Positions 21,824 to 34,258 of a DNA stretch of 64,000 bases are shown one piece after another; the first letter of the stretch is position 1; the number at the start of each line of letters is the position of its first letter. The translations under genes were made by a program, and so were the position numbers. The notes under the pieces are model-generated. The model saw nothing but the letters and a program-made list of their open reading frames with translations, did not search any database and had not been told where the DNA came from. Origin of the DNA: UTCFX2 sp963726375 (GTDB lineage Bacteria > Chloroflexota > Anaerolineae > Anaerolineales > UBA4823). The DNA lies in NCBI GenBank assembly GCA_963726375.1, contig CAVSCE010000010.1:1-64000 (forward strand), in the 5' to 3' direction.

Positions 21824-23568
21824 ATGGAAAAGCAAAGGTCAAAACTCAGAAAATTCCGCAGCTTGCCCTACTTCACAGCCATCATCACGTTGGTCTCATT
21901 CTGTTTCACACCCGCCTCGGCGGGTTACCGCCCGACTGCCGGATCGGTCAGCGGGATGGTGATGTATTACGGCTCTATGACAGGAGACCGCATCATTGTC
22001 GGAGTTCATCGAGTCCTGAATGAAGGGCCGGTTGAGACCAACCAATGTGGATATCCCGGGAGGCGAATACGAGATATGGGTCTGACACCGAGGGCGACTA
22101 TTATCTCAGCGCCTTCATGGATGAATGACGGAGACGGCGGGCCGTCCGCTTGCCACCGAGCCGATCGGTTTCTATGATGCGGATGGAGACGGCAATGCCA
22201 GACCAAGTTCACGCTCGGCGCTGGAAATGTGTTCGGGATCGATATCGCCTTGAACCAGTATATGGTTAATTCGACAACCACCGGTCCCATCATCCTTTAC
22301 GTGAATGACGATGCCTCCGGTGCCAACAACGGCACGAACTGGACGGACGCCTTCACCAGCCTGCAGTCCGCTCTCACCGCCTCCGCAGGCATGGTGAATG
22401 AAATCTGGGTCGCGGCCGGCAACTACAGGCCAACGACCGATACCGACCGCACAAAGACCTTCCAGCTCAAATCCGGCCTGAGGATTTTCGGCGGCTTCGC
22501 CGGCACGGAGATCCTGCGCCACCGGCGCGTGAAGGCAGGGGAATGAGACCATCCTGAGCGGCGACATCGGACGCGATGGCATGAGACGGACAACAGCTAC
22601 CATGTCGTCACCGGGAACGACAACGAACACCACCGCCGTCTTGAGCGACGTCACGATCATGCACGGGTATGCAATGACGGCCTCGGCAGACAAGGATAAG
22701 GGGGGAGGTCTGCTGGTCACGCTCGGCAGCCCGACCATCGCCAACGTCCGCTTCCTGCACAACCATGCCTACTACCACGGCGGTGGGATCGCGATCCAGG
22801 GCTCCACCACTGATCCCCACAAGGATCATCAACTGCACTTTCAGCGGCAACACGGCGACCCCGAACGGCGCCGCGATCGCGGTCTTCAACAGCGGAAAGG
22901 CGAACATTTACAACAGCAGCAATCATCGGGAACACGCCTGGCGGCGGCGGCGCCGCGATCACGATTTTCTCCAGCGCCGGCGACGATCGGTCAACATGCG
23001 CAACATCATTCTCTACGGCAACCCTGCCCAGCAGATCGACAACGGCAAAACAGCGACTTCCTCGCTGACCTACAGCATCCTCCAGGGCGGCTGCCCGGCT
23101 GACCCCGGCCTGACCTGCAGCCATATCACCGACGTAGACCCGCTCTTTGTGGATGCGGACGGCGCGGATAACACACTCCGGCACGACTGGATGACGACCT
23201 GCGCCTGCAGTTGACCTCACCGGCCATCGATGCCGGAGACAACCCCGCTGCCTCCTCCCGATGATATGGACCTGGACGGCGATGGCGACTGGACGGAGCC
23301 TGATCCCGCTGGATATGGACCTTTTATTGCGCTTCGCGAGACATCCCGACGGTTGCGGATACCGGTTTCGGTCTTGCCGTCTGATCGTCGACATGGGCGC
23401 GCTACGAGCTACCACAACAGGATTCACCTGCCGGTGATCCTCAGGCAGCTTTCGGATTACCACGGGAGGTCGGACGCATCCGGCGCTGTCCACCTCTCAG
23501 ATTGGGCAGCTCCGATCTCAGACTGTTTCTTCGCTGGAAACCAGCAGCTGCCTGGCCTCGCTGGCTGA
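21824..23568 (+). CDS. Secreted parallel beta-helix protein, copy 2, frameshifted
   Basis: Paralogue of the preceding gene with the same layout and high similarity: signal peptide ending FCFTPASA, GYRPTAGSVSGMVMYYG, then YVNDDASGANNG and WTDAFTSLQSAL, IFGGFAGTEILRHRR, PTIANVRFLHNHAYYHGGGI, LDPLFVDADG-type blocks. At least eight frame changes are present. The tail motif RIHLPVILRQ occurs at about 23421-23450; the in-frame stop at 23568 lies inside the antiporter gene on the other strand, so the true end is probably just after 23450. Tandem duplication of the pair is clear from the shared signal peptide and intergenic RBS context. Confidence 0.72.
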
Positions 23569-25311
23569 ATCGCCTTCGCACAGCAGCGTGACGACATCCC
23601 CCTCGCTCAGCATTGTGTCGCCCCTCGGGATGATGATCTCTTTATCCCGCCGGATGGAGACCAGCACCGCGGCGCGCGGGATATTGATTTCGGCGATCGA
23701 TTTTCCGACCGACTGAGAAGTTGGTGGGAGCGTGACCTCGATAAAATGGGTGCGTGCGCTCCCACTTTCTGGGATGAGCGGTACTCCCTCGCTCAGCTGA
23801 GCGTCCACTTCCGCGGTCAACACTTCAAATACTTCCTCTGAGATGACGCCGTCCCTGCGCAGGCTGAGCAGCGTCGCACGCTGGGACCGCTGCAGCTCTC
23901 TCCAGCCGGTGTCCAGCTCCTCCGCCTCGAGCGCTGGGTCAGTCAGCAGGAGCTCGCGCACGGCCATCGTCAGGGAAGCCGCGTTTTCGCTGAGATAATG
24001 CTTGAGCCTTTCCCAGGTATGGGTGGAGAGCAGGCCGTCCTCGTGCATCCGGTCGATGCGAGCATCGCCAGAGCGCAAGGCGGTCAGCCGGGCATGTCGC
24101 AGCTCGTATTCCACCTGGGCTTCGCTGCGGGTGACGATTTTCAGCCTCCGGATCAGCGGTCCCATCGTGGTGCTCTGCACAAGCAGCGTGAAAAGCACCA
24201 CGCCAAAGGTCATCAACCGAAGCAGTTCCCGGTCCGGCCCCAGTGCTTCAGGCAGGCTGAGCGCCAGCGCCAGGCAGATCGCGCCGCGCAGCCCTCCCCA
24301 ATTGATCACGTGCTGCCAGCTGATCGGGATCGGCTCGCCGATCCGGCGCAAAACCAGGCTGGATCCGTAAACGACCACCATCCTGGCCACCAGGATCGCC
24401 AGGATTGCCCAGAGCACCGGCTGCCATGCAGCGGCTAATGCCGGGAGGTTGATGTCCATCCCGATCAACAGGAACACCAGCGACGAAACCAGGAATGCGA
24501 CGTACTCCCAGAAATTGGACAGCACGATCCGCGTGGTCGGGCTCATCCCCTGCGAGCCGATATTACCATTCACCAGGCCTGCCACAACGACTGCCAGCAC
24601 GCCGCTGACGTGCAGCTGCTCGCCTAGCAGGTACGAGCCGTATGCTAACACTGTGGTCAGTGTCGTCTCGATAAGATAATCGTCCACATGGGTGATCAAC
24701 CTCGAAACGACGGTCCCTAAGAGCAGCCCGACAAGGATCCCACCAAGCGATACGCGCAGGAAATCACCCAGGCTGGCGGTGAAGCTGAACTTGCCGGTCA
24801 GCGCGACCGCCAGCATCAGGTTGAAGAGCACGATCGCAGTGCCGTCGTTGAACAGGCTTTCTCCCTCGACCAGCACGCTCAGCCGCTTGGGAACTCCCAG
24901 GGCCCGAAAAAGCGCCACCACTGCCACCGGATCGGTTGCGGCGATCAACGAGCCAAAAACCAGCGCGATGGGCAGCGTCAAGGTCGTCCCCAGCATGACG
25001 ATCCCCGCGATGATCAGCATGCTGATGATGACTCCCGGTACGGCCAGGAACAGGATGCCGCGCATGTTGTTCTGCAGCTCGCGCAGATTAAGGTGAAAAG
25101 CCGCTTCAAAAACCAGCGGAGGCAGGAACAAAGCCAGGATCAGCTCCGGGGTGAGCTCAAAAACCGTGCCGGATTGAGACGTGATCAGCAGCCCGACGAC
25201 GACAAGCGCGACGGTGTAGGGGACTTTCAACCGGCGGATCGCGATCGCGACCAGCGAGACGATTAAAAGAAGCCCGATGATCAGCGTTTCAGTGCGCAGG
25301 AATTGTTCCAT
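23518..25311 (-). CDS. CPA1-type Na+/H+ antiporter with C-terminal TrkA-C domain
   Basis: Intact 597-residue inner-membrane antiporter. About 12 helices occupy residues 1-400 and contain the CPA1 signatures AATDPVAVVALFRALG and EGESLFNDGTAIVLF, where the Asp residues bind the exchanged cation. A cytoplasmic region (400-500) leads to a TrkA-C/RCK-C domain (about 510-585: IAEINIPRAAVLVSIRR...GDTMLSEGDVVTLL), which usually gates transport in response to nucleotide or ions. Expected role: pH and Na+ homeostasis. ATG 25311 lies five bases after the corrected stop of the nuclease gene, so the two are probably cotranscribed. Confidence 0.92.
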   Translation of the reverse strand: MEQFLRTETLIIGLLLIVSLVAIAIRRLKVPYTVALVVVGLLITSQSGTVFELTPELILALFLPPLVFEAAFHLNLRELQNNMRGILFLAVPGVIISMLIIAGIVMLGTTLTLPIALVFGSLIAATDPVAVVALFRALGVPKRLSVLVEGESLFNDGTAIVLFNLMLAVALTGKFSFTASLGDFLRVSLGGILVGLLLGTVVSRLITHVDDYLIETTLTTVLAYGSYLLGEQLHVSGVLAVVVAGLVNGNIGSQGMSPTTRIVLSNFWEYVAFLVSSLVFLLIGMDINLPALAAAWQPVLWAILAILVARMVVVYGSSLVLRRIGEPIPISWQHVINWGGLRGAICLALALSLPEALGPDRELLRLMTFGVVLFTLLVQSTTMGPLIRRLKIVTRSEAQVEYELRHARLTALRSGDARIDRMHEDGLLSTHTWERLKHYLSENAASLTMAVRELLLTDPALEAEELDTGWRELQRSQRATLLSLRRDGVISEEVFEVLTAEVDAQLSEGVPLIPESGSARTHFIEVTLPPTSQSVGKSIAEINIPRAAVLVSIRRDKEIIIPRGDTMLSEGDVVTLLCEGDSASEARQLLVSSEETV

Positions 25312-25315
25312 AAGA

Positions 25316-28082
<2,767 letters not shown>

Positions 28083-28143
28083 CTTTGCCTCCTATTTTGC
28101 GGTCATCGAATTTTGGAACGTGCGCTTGTGTACCGGGTAATTG

Positions 28144-28836
28144 TCAGTGCGTTTTGATCCAACCGGGAAGGTCGCCCAGGCTCTTCAGCTCGAACATCCG
28201 CGGACAGCAGCCCTGCTCCGGTTCCACGACTTCGTGCGCCCAGGTCAGCGCGTTCGGGATCAACGCCGCCCAGCCGCCGATCTCTATCACCGGCAGGATG
28301 TCCGAGCGGATCGAGTTGCCGACCATCAGGAATTTTTCGGGGGGAACGCCCAGCCTCTGGATGATAGCCCGGTAGGTCGCCGGTTTCTTGTCGTGGACGA
28401 CTTCGATATAGCGGAAGCACTCCGCGATCCCCGAGCGGGCGATCTTGGCGTGCTGGTTGGTCGCCTCCCCTTTGGTGATCAGCATTAATGGGAATTCTGC
28501 GGACAGCTGCCTCAAGGTCTCTTCGACGTGCTCGTAAAGCTCCACTTCGGCGGTGAGCATCTCCTTGCCGAGCGTGATCAGCTCGCTCACGTCTGCCGAG
28601 CTGAACCTCCCCCCGGTCAGAGTGATCCCCAATTCGATCAGCGAGAGCACGAAGCTCATCACCCCATAGCCGTAGAGCGGCAGGTTGCGGACTTCGATCT
28701 CGTCCAGCCGGTCGTCGCTGGCGTCCGTGATCTCGTAGTGGGTAATGATTCTTCGAAAGCGCTCTCTGCCCATCCGGTAATAGCGCTCGTTGTGCCAGAG
28801 CGTGTCGTCGGCGTCGAAGGCGATCAGGTCGAACAT
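28144..28836 (-). CDS. HAD-superfamily hydrolase
   Basis: Intact protein of 230 residues with HAD motif I DADDTLW near the N-terminus, motif II ITKGE at about 128, and motif III/IV around KKPATYRAI and MVGNSIRSDI. A helical cap sits between motifs I and II. HAD enzymes dephosphorylate small metabolites; the substrate is not predictable. The start MFDLIAFDADD is preferred over ATG 28920 because motif I is normally within ten residues of the N-terminus. A 217-bp gap separates it from livF. Confidence 0.85.
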   Translation of the reverse strand: MFDLIAFDADDTLWHNERYYRMGRERFRRIITHYEITDASDDRLDEIEVRNLPLYGYGVMSFVLSLIELGITLTGGRFSSADVSELITLGKEMLTAEVELYEHVEETLRQLSAEFPLMLITKGEATNQHAKIARSGIAECFRYIEVVHDKKPATYRAIIQRLGVPPEKFLMVGNSIRSDILPVIEIGGWAALIPNALTWAHEVVEPEQGCCPRMFELKSLGDLPGWIKTH

Positions 28837-29053
28837 CGCTTCAATTATAACCTTGATATAATCCAAACCGGATTTGAACCCCCACATGAACTTTTTAGAA
28901 GCCGCGAGCTGGACGAGCAAAACAATGCGAAGCGGACCGGGTTGGCGGGAAGCAGAATAGGCAGGTTCTGGATGGAGGTAATAACGGATTCGAATCGCAG
29001 GTTTTTTCGAATAATATCAGACCAGAAACTGATGGAACACCTGTAAATTCCTT

Positions 29054-29765
29054 TCAGGCGCCGATATACGCCCTTTTTGACCCCCTCATTCTCGGCGAGC
29101 TCAGCGCTGGGTCCTTGAAGCACGATATGCCCGACCTCGAGCACATAACCATATTCTGCCAGCTGGAGCGCCAGGTGTGCATTTTGTTCAACCACTAAAA
29201 TCGTCAAACCTTCCTTGTGGATTTGTTCGAATGTTTGATACATCTCTTTCACGAGGTTAGGCGCCAGACCCAAAGATGGCTCATCTAACAGTAAAAGCCG
29301 CGGGCGGGACATAAGCGCTCTGCCGACAGCCAGCATCTGCTGTTCTCCTCCCGACAGCGTAATGGAGCGTTGGTTCTGGCGTTCTTCCAGCCTTGGAAAC
29401 AGCTCGAATACTTTCTTTAAGTCTGTTTGAAAGTTCTTATTCCCTTTCAGGGAGTATGCGCCCATGATCAGGTTTTCCATGACCGTGAGGTTCGTCAAAA
29501 TCCTGCGTCCTTCAGGGACCATGGCAATCCCGAGACGAACCCGGTCGTAAGGCTCCACCTTGCTGAGATCCTGGTTGTCGAAAAGTATTTGTCCCTGGAC
29601 GTTTTCCACGAGACCGCAAATACTGCGCAGGGTTGAGCTTTTTCCTGCCCCATTGCTGCCGATAAATGTAATAACCGAGCCCTGAGATACCTCGAGATTA
29701 ATATCTACCAGAGCGTGAACGCCGCCGTAATAAACGTTTAAGTTTTCAATGCGAAGCATGCTCAA
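29054..29765 (-). CDS. livF: Branched-chain amino-acid ABC transporter ATP-binding protein LivF
   Basis: ATPase of the high-affinity Leu/Ile/Val (HAAT) uptake system. Walker A GSNGAGKS, signature LSGGEQQ and Walker B LLLLDEPSLGL are intact. As read, the frame runs to 28845 with a C-terminus foreign to the family; removing one G from the AAAAAGGGCG run at about 29070 gives the usual ending VKKAYIGA-stop at 29054, so a homopolymer error is the likely cause. The start overlaps the livG stop by four bases (ATGA). Last gene of livKHMGF. Confidence 0.92.
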
Positions 29766-30532
29766 CCCTCTCCCAGATAAGCCGTAATGACTGCCTGGTC
29801 GTTTTGGATCTCAGTAGGCGTACCATGCGCAATGGTTTTTCCATAGTTGAGCACCCAGATTTCTTCGCAAATTCCCATAACGATGCGCATGTGATGCTCA
29901 ATCAACCAGATCGTCAGATTAAAATCCTGGCGAACCCTGAGGATAAAATTAATCATTTCATCTTTTTCTTCTGCACTTAATCCTGTTGCGGGTTCATCAA
30001 GCAGCAGCACCTTTGGTTCGGTAGACAATGCTCGGGCAACTTCAAGCTTGCGCTGTAGCCCGTAGGGAAGGGATCCTGCTTTGTCGTCCACATGGCTGTC
30101 CAATCCCAGCTGTTCCAGGAGGACCAATGTCTGTTCCTGAGCCAGTTTATCCTGCTTCGTGTACTTGGGTGTGTGCATGACAGATTCGAATGGTCCGGTC
30201 TTCCGGCGCAAATGGTGTCCGATCATCACATTGTCGAACACAGTTAAATCTCGGAAAACACGACTGTTCTGAAATATCCTGGTCAGCCCCATTTTTGTGA
30301 TGCGATCGGGTTTGAGGTTCGATATTTCTTTATCTTTTAGAAAAATCGAACCTTCGGTCGGTTTATAAAAACCAGTTACAACATTGAATACCGTCGTCTT
30401 ACCAGATCCATTCGGACCAATTAATCCGGCAATTCTGCCTTGCTGCAATTCCATGTTGAAGTCTGATACTGCTACCAGGCCGCCGAATCGCATGGTTAGA
30501 TGATTAATTGTCAGGATAGTCACTGGTCTCAC
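29762..30532 (-). CDS. livG: Branched-chain amino-acid ABC transporter ATP-binding protein LivG
   Basis: Intact, 256 residues. Walker A GPNGSGKTT, the LivG-type Q-loop IFQNSRVF, a degenerate signature LPYGLQRKLE (usual in LivG) and Walker B VLLLDEPATGLS are present, with switch His in LIEHHM. GTG 30532 directly abuts the livM stop. Forms the ATPase heterodimer with LivF. Confidence 0.94.
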   Translation of the reverse strand: MRPVTILTINHLTMRFGGLVAVSDFNMELQQGRIAGLIGPNGSGKTTVFNVVTGFYKPTEGSIFLKDKEISNLKPDRITKMGLTRIFQNSRVFRDLTVFDNVMIGHHLRRKTGPFESVMHTPKYTKQDKLAQEQTLVLLEQLGLDSHVDDKAGSLPYGLQRKLEVARALSTEPKVLLLDEPATGLSAEEKDEMINFILRVRQDFNLTIWLIEHHMRIVMGICEEIWVLNYGKTIAHGTPTEIQNDQAVITAYLGEG

Positions 30533-31585
30533 CTAATCTACAGGTTTTTTCTTGAAGATTCGCCGGGGATCGAGCCAGCTCCAGGAAAATTCTCGACCTC
30601 CCAGCACACCATTGCGTGCAAAAAGGATTAAGAACAAAAGCATCGCTGCAAAGAAAAGCTGGCGCAGCCCAGGTAGGCCGGGAAAATCATAAGAGAAAAT
30701 CATGCGCGGCGCTTCCACCGATCGAAGCACCTCGGACATGATCGTATAAATCCCTGCAGCAATGATCCCACCCGAGAGGCTGCGAATCCCTCCGAGGATG
30801 GCTATCGTGATGACTGCATAAGTAAGCGCTGGACGGAAGGTATTTGGATCAATCGTCCCAAGAATTTCGGCCATAAGACCGCCGGCAATCCCTCCAAAAA
30901 AGGCCGAGAGCACAAAAGCCATGGTTTTATGACGGTAGAGGTTTACGCCAACAGCTTCGGCGGCAATTTCGTCGTCTCGCACGCATTTCAAGGCGCGACC
31001 GTAACTGCTGTTAATCAATCGGTGGGTGACGAAAACAACGATTATCACAATCCCAACAGTCCAGCTGAGGCTGCTTAAGTATGGGATGCCTTTGAGCCCC
31101 ATTGCACCGTTGGTAATTCTTGGGATATTGATCAGCACCATGCGGATGATTTCAGAGAAACCAAAGGTTACGATCAGCAGGTAATCTCCATGCAGCCGCA
31201 GTGCAGGCGCGCCGATAATAAAACCGACCAGTGCTGCCAGCAGACCGCCGAGGATTAACGCGGGTAGAAACGGCCATTCTGCGTTGGCGATCACTGGCAG
31301 CGGAGGCGCGAGCAGGAAGCTGATCTCCTTTGCCTCGGGAGGGAGCGTCAGCAAAGCCACTGTATAGGCGCCGATTGCCGCAAAACCTGCCTGAGCGAGC
31401 GAGAATTGACCCGTGATCCCGTAGATCAAATCAAAGCCCACAACCATGATGATATAGATCCCCCACATGTTAAATATCCGGATGACGAAGTCGTCGAATA
31501 GGCTCTCTGCAAAATAAGTGACAATCATCAATCCTGCCAGGACCAGGATCGATAGTATTCTTGGAATATTCTTTCGAATGGTCAT
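30533..31585 (-). CDS. livM: Branched-chain amino-acid ABC transporter permease LivM
   Basis: Intact, 350 residues with about ten hydrophobic segments. The GITGQFSLAQAGFAAIGAYT stretch and the EAA-like loop ALKCVRDDEIAAEAVGVN are typical of LivM. It partners LivH in the membrane. The start is one base after the livH stop, and its stop abuts livG. An unusually long periplasmic loop (around PPEAKEISFLLAPPLP) follows helix 3. Confidence 0.93.
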   Translation of the reverse strand: MTIRKNIPRILSILVLAGLMIVTYFAESLFDDFVIRIFNMWGIYIIMVVGFDLIYGITGQFSLAQAGFAAIGAYTVALLTLPPEAKEISFLLAPPLPVIANAEWPFLPALILGGLLAALVGFIIGAPALRLHGDYLLIVTFGFSEIIRMVLINIPRITNGAMGLKGIPYLSSLSWTVGIVIIVVFVTHRLINSSYGRALKCVRDDEIAAEAVGVNLYRHKTMAFVLSAFFGGIAGGLMAEILGTIDPNTFRPALTYAVITIAILGGIRSLSGGIIAAGIYTIMSEVLRSVEAPRMIFSYDFPGLPGLRQLFFAAMLLFLILFARNGVLGGREFSWSWLDPRRIFKKKPVD

Positions 31586-31586
31586 T

Positions 31587-32480
31587 TCAGACTTTCTCCT
31601 CCCTGACGCGAACGTTGAAAATCCCGCCCGGTCTAAAAATCAGGAAGAGGATGAGCAGCCCGTAGGCCATGATGTCTCGCCATTGGGTCAATTCAGGGAA
31701 TGCTGCAACGATCATAATTTCCCCCATTCCAAGCAAGAAACCGCCAACCATGGCGCCTGGGATGCTGCCGATCCCACCGATCACAGCACCGACGAATGCC
31801 TTCAGGCCTGGGATTACACCTGTGAAGGGATCCACGTATGGAAATTTAGAACAGTACATGAATGCGCCTATAGCTGCAAATGTGGTGCTTAGAATAAAAG
31901 CATAAGCGATGATCCTGTTCGGATTGACACCCATGAGCTGCGATACTTCCGGGTCCTTCGAAATGGACCGCATCGCTCGGCCAACATTGGTGTGAACGAT
32001 TAGAAAGTAAAGCAAGATAAACAGGACAATGGAAACGATCACAATCCCGATATTTACAACCGGAACAGCAACCGTTCCGTAATTCAATACTTCATCGAAG
32101 AGTTTCGGGTGAGGAAATGGTTTGGCTCGAGCAGTGAAGAGGACGACAAATAAGTTCTGCAGTAAAAACGAAACGCTTATTGCGCCGATAAATGATGATG
32201 TTTTTTGTTTTCGGAGAGGGCGGTAAGCGACCCTATCCACAAGCAGTCCTAAAAGGACGACCAGAATTGCCGCGATAAAAAAAGAGACATACCAGGTCTG
32301 GTTGTACCGCATCACCCCCCACATCGTTAAGAATGCTGCAACCATAAAGAATTCGCCGTGCGCGGCATTGATTAATTGGACAACACCATAGATGATCGTG
32401 TAGCCGATCGCAATCAATGCATACAGGCTTCCGAGTGCGATCCCATTGACAAGGAACTGTAAAAATAGTTCAAAGTTCAT
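31587..32480 (-). CDS. livH: Branched-chain amino-acid ABC transporter permease LivH
   Basis: Intact, 297 residues, about eight membrane helices. Motifs typical of LivH: GSLYALIAIGYTIIYGVV, INAAHGEFFM and the cytoplasmic RAMRSISKDPEVSQLMGVN loop. Preceded by a hairpin (32514-32548) that separates it from livK, so the permease genes are probably expressed below the binding protein. Confidence 0.93.
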   Translation of the reverse strand: MNFELFLQFLVNGIALGSLYALIAIGYTIIYGVVQLINAAHGEFFMVAAFLTMWGVMRYNQTWYVSFFIAAILVVLLGLLVDRVAYRPLRKQKTSSFIGAISVSFLLQNLFVVLFTARAKPFPHPKLFDEVLNYGTVAVPVVNIGIVIVSIVLFILLYFLIVHTNVGRAMRSISKDPEVSQLMGVNPNRIIAYAFILSTTFAAIGAFMYCSKFPYVDPFTGVIPGLKAFVGAVIGGIGSIPGAMVGGFLLGMGEIMIVAAFPELTQWRDIMAYGLLILFLIFRPGGIFNVRVREEKV

Positions 32481-32513
32481 TTGAACCTCGAATTTCTTTC
32501 CAAATAAAAATTT

Positions 32514-32548
32514 GGGGTTTTGCGAAAGTGCTCTTCACGCAAAACCCC
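32514..32548 (-). terminator. Hairpin between livK and livH (attenuating terminator)
   Basis: GGGGTTTTGCG pairs with CGCAAAACCCC (11 bp, 13-nt loop), followed on the minus strand by AAATTTTTATTT. It lies 23 bp after the livK stop and 34 bp before the livH start. Confidence 0.7.
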
Positions 32549-32570
32549 ATCTTCGATGCTCTAAGGTTTC

Positions 32571-33792
32571 TTACTGCGGCGGTTGGACGATATAGCGGAA
32601 GGTTTTCTTCCCATCGTTAATTTCAATTACCGGAACCCCAAGGATTGCGTTGTGGTTCTCGTCAAACTTGGTCAAACCGCGCGGCGCCGGTGAATGCAGT
32701 CGCAACCAATGCTTCATACAGTTTTTCCGGGTCAAGCGATCCTGCTCGCTCGATCGCATCCAACAGCAGCATATAGCCGTCATACCCGGTTACAGAGAAT
32801 GTCTCGGGATCGATCCCGTATTTTGTCCTGAATGCATCAACAAACTGCTTGGATTCGGGATTGGTGAAAGCTTCAGGGTGGAATTGGGCCGTATACATAA
32901 AGCCTTCGGCATTCTCGCCGGCAATTTCAACCAGCTCCGGGACGTCAGCAGAATCGCCAGCCAGGAACTTCGCCGTGATCCCGAGCTGCTTTGCCTGCTG
33001 TAAGATCGCGCCGAGTTCAGCATACTCGTTTGGGGCAAAGACGATATCAGGATTGAGCGATTTGATCTGCGTCAGTTGGGCTGTAAAATCGCGGTCCCCT
33101 GTTTGGAAGGACAGGTAGGCTAAAACAGCTTTTTCATTTTCGGTGTACTTGATGAAGTTCTGGCGGAAATAATTCGCCAGACCCACCGGGTAGTCGAGGG
33201 CGATATCGACCAAAAGTACCGCTGTCTTTGCTTTCAGCTCTTCAACCGCGAATTTGGCGCCGGCTTCTCCCTGGAAAGGATCGATGAAGGCAGCCCGGAA
33301 GGCATACCGTTTCCCTTGTGTAACCAGGGGGTTGGTTGCCGCAGTCGCCATGGAGATGACTTTCGATTTTTCAAGGACTTCATTTTGAGCCATGGACATC
33401 GAGCTGGAATTGACCCCCAGGACAGCTGCTACGTTCTCCACTTCGACCAGGCGTTGGGCAGCAAGGGCAGCTTCGCTTTTTTCGCTCTTGTTATCAACAA
33501 GCACGAGCTCGACTTTCTTTCCCAGGACTTCTGGCTTCTGCTCATGGGCAAGTTGGGCGCCTTTCCAGGTCATGTCGCCGTAGGCTGCTCCCCAGCCGGT
33601 CATCGTTTCGTTGACCCCTATTTTGATGACATCCGGGAGTACTTCTTCGGCTGGTTTCTCTTCAACGGGTTGGGCAGGTTGTGCTTCGGTTGCGGCTGGT
33701 GCCTGCTCTGCAGGTGCCGCTGGGGCACAGGCAGAAAGCAGCATGGTTAGCGCCAGCATAAGACTGGCTATCTGGACGGCAAATTTCTTCAT
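32571..33792 (-). CDS. livK: Branched-chain amino-acid binding lipoprotein LivK-like, one frameshift
   Basis: Periplasmic/extracytoplasmic binding protein, about 405 residues. A lipoprotein signal peptide with lipobox LLSAC at 17-21 is followed by an Ala/Pro/Glu-rich linker and a type I periplasmic-binding fold (IKIGVNETMTGWGAAYGD..., AVLGVNSSSMSMAQNE, PDIVFAPNEYAELGAI). A single break near 32690 separates the last ~45 residues (KFDENHNAILGVPV... to YIVQPPQ), which match the usual HAAT C-terminus. The ligand may be a branched-chain amino acid, but relatives also bind amides and aromatic compounds. Confidence 0.9.
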
Positions 33793-33888
33793 AGCTCTCC
33801 TCCTAACACTTTCTAGATTTTATCTTGCTACTTCTTGGATGTTTATAAATGTGTGATTTATGAATGACTGATAAATCTTCACGAATTA

Positions 33889-33917
33889 AGTTTAATGGGT
33901 AGTGATTATTCTGTCAA
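33889..33917 (-). promoter_or_regulatory. Sigma-70-type promoter of the liv operon
   Basis: On the minus strand TTGACA (33917-33912), 17-bp spacer, TAAACT (33894-33889). Leader to livK ATG about 90 nt. Confidence 0.72.
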
Positions 33918-33959
33918 CCAGTATTGACTGAACTTTGGACAAGAGTTTGGACAACATCA

Positions 33960-34115
33960 GGGATTACATGTCTTTGCGAGCCGCAAGTGCTCTTCTTGCG
34001 GCGTGGCAATCTCCTGTTTGACGGGATTGCTCCACAAAGATCGTCTCGAAGAACTGCAGGTGGACAGGTTCGCAAAAACCGTCCACGAAAGACGTGGACA
34101 GGCTCGCAATGACCC
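33960..34115. repeat. Interspersed intergenic repeat, inverted structure
   Basis: TTGCGAGCC...GGCAATCTCC near 33975-34015, then in the opposite sense GGGATTGC...GGCTCGCAATGACC up to 34113. The part 34024-34076 is almost the reverse complement of 7247-7304. The remainder of 33918-34258 shows no gene. Confidence 0.7.
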
Positions 34116-34258
34116 TTTAATGAAGGTATGTCCGAATTATTGTCTTAACCTCAGGTATTGAGGTCATAAATGTAGATAGGATCGTGGGATGCACCCGCCC
34201 AGACCGCAAAAAACTGATGAAATCCCTCTCTATTATTTATCGCATTGGTTCAACCAAT

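Noticed and set aside
28860..28890. tRNA T-arm-like GGGTTCAAATCC on the minus strand before the HAD gene
   Set aside because: No pairing T stem, no acceptor or anticodon stem within the right distance; chance match.
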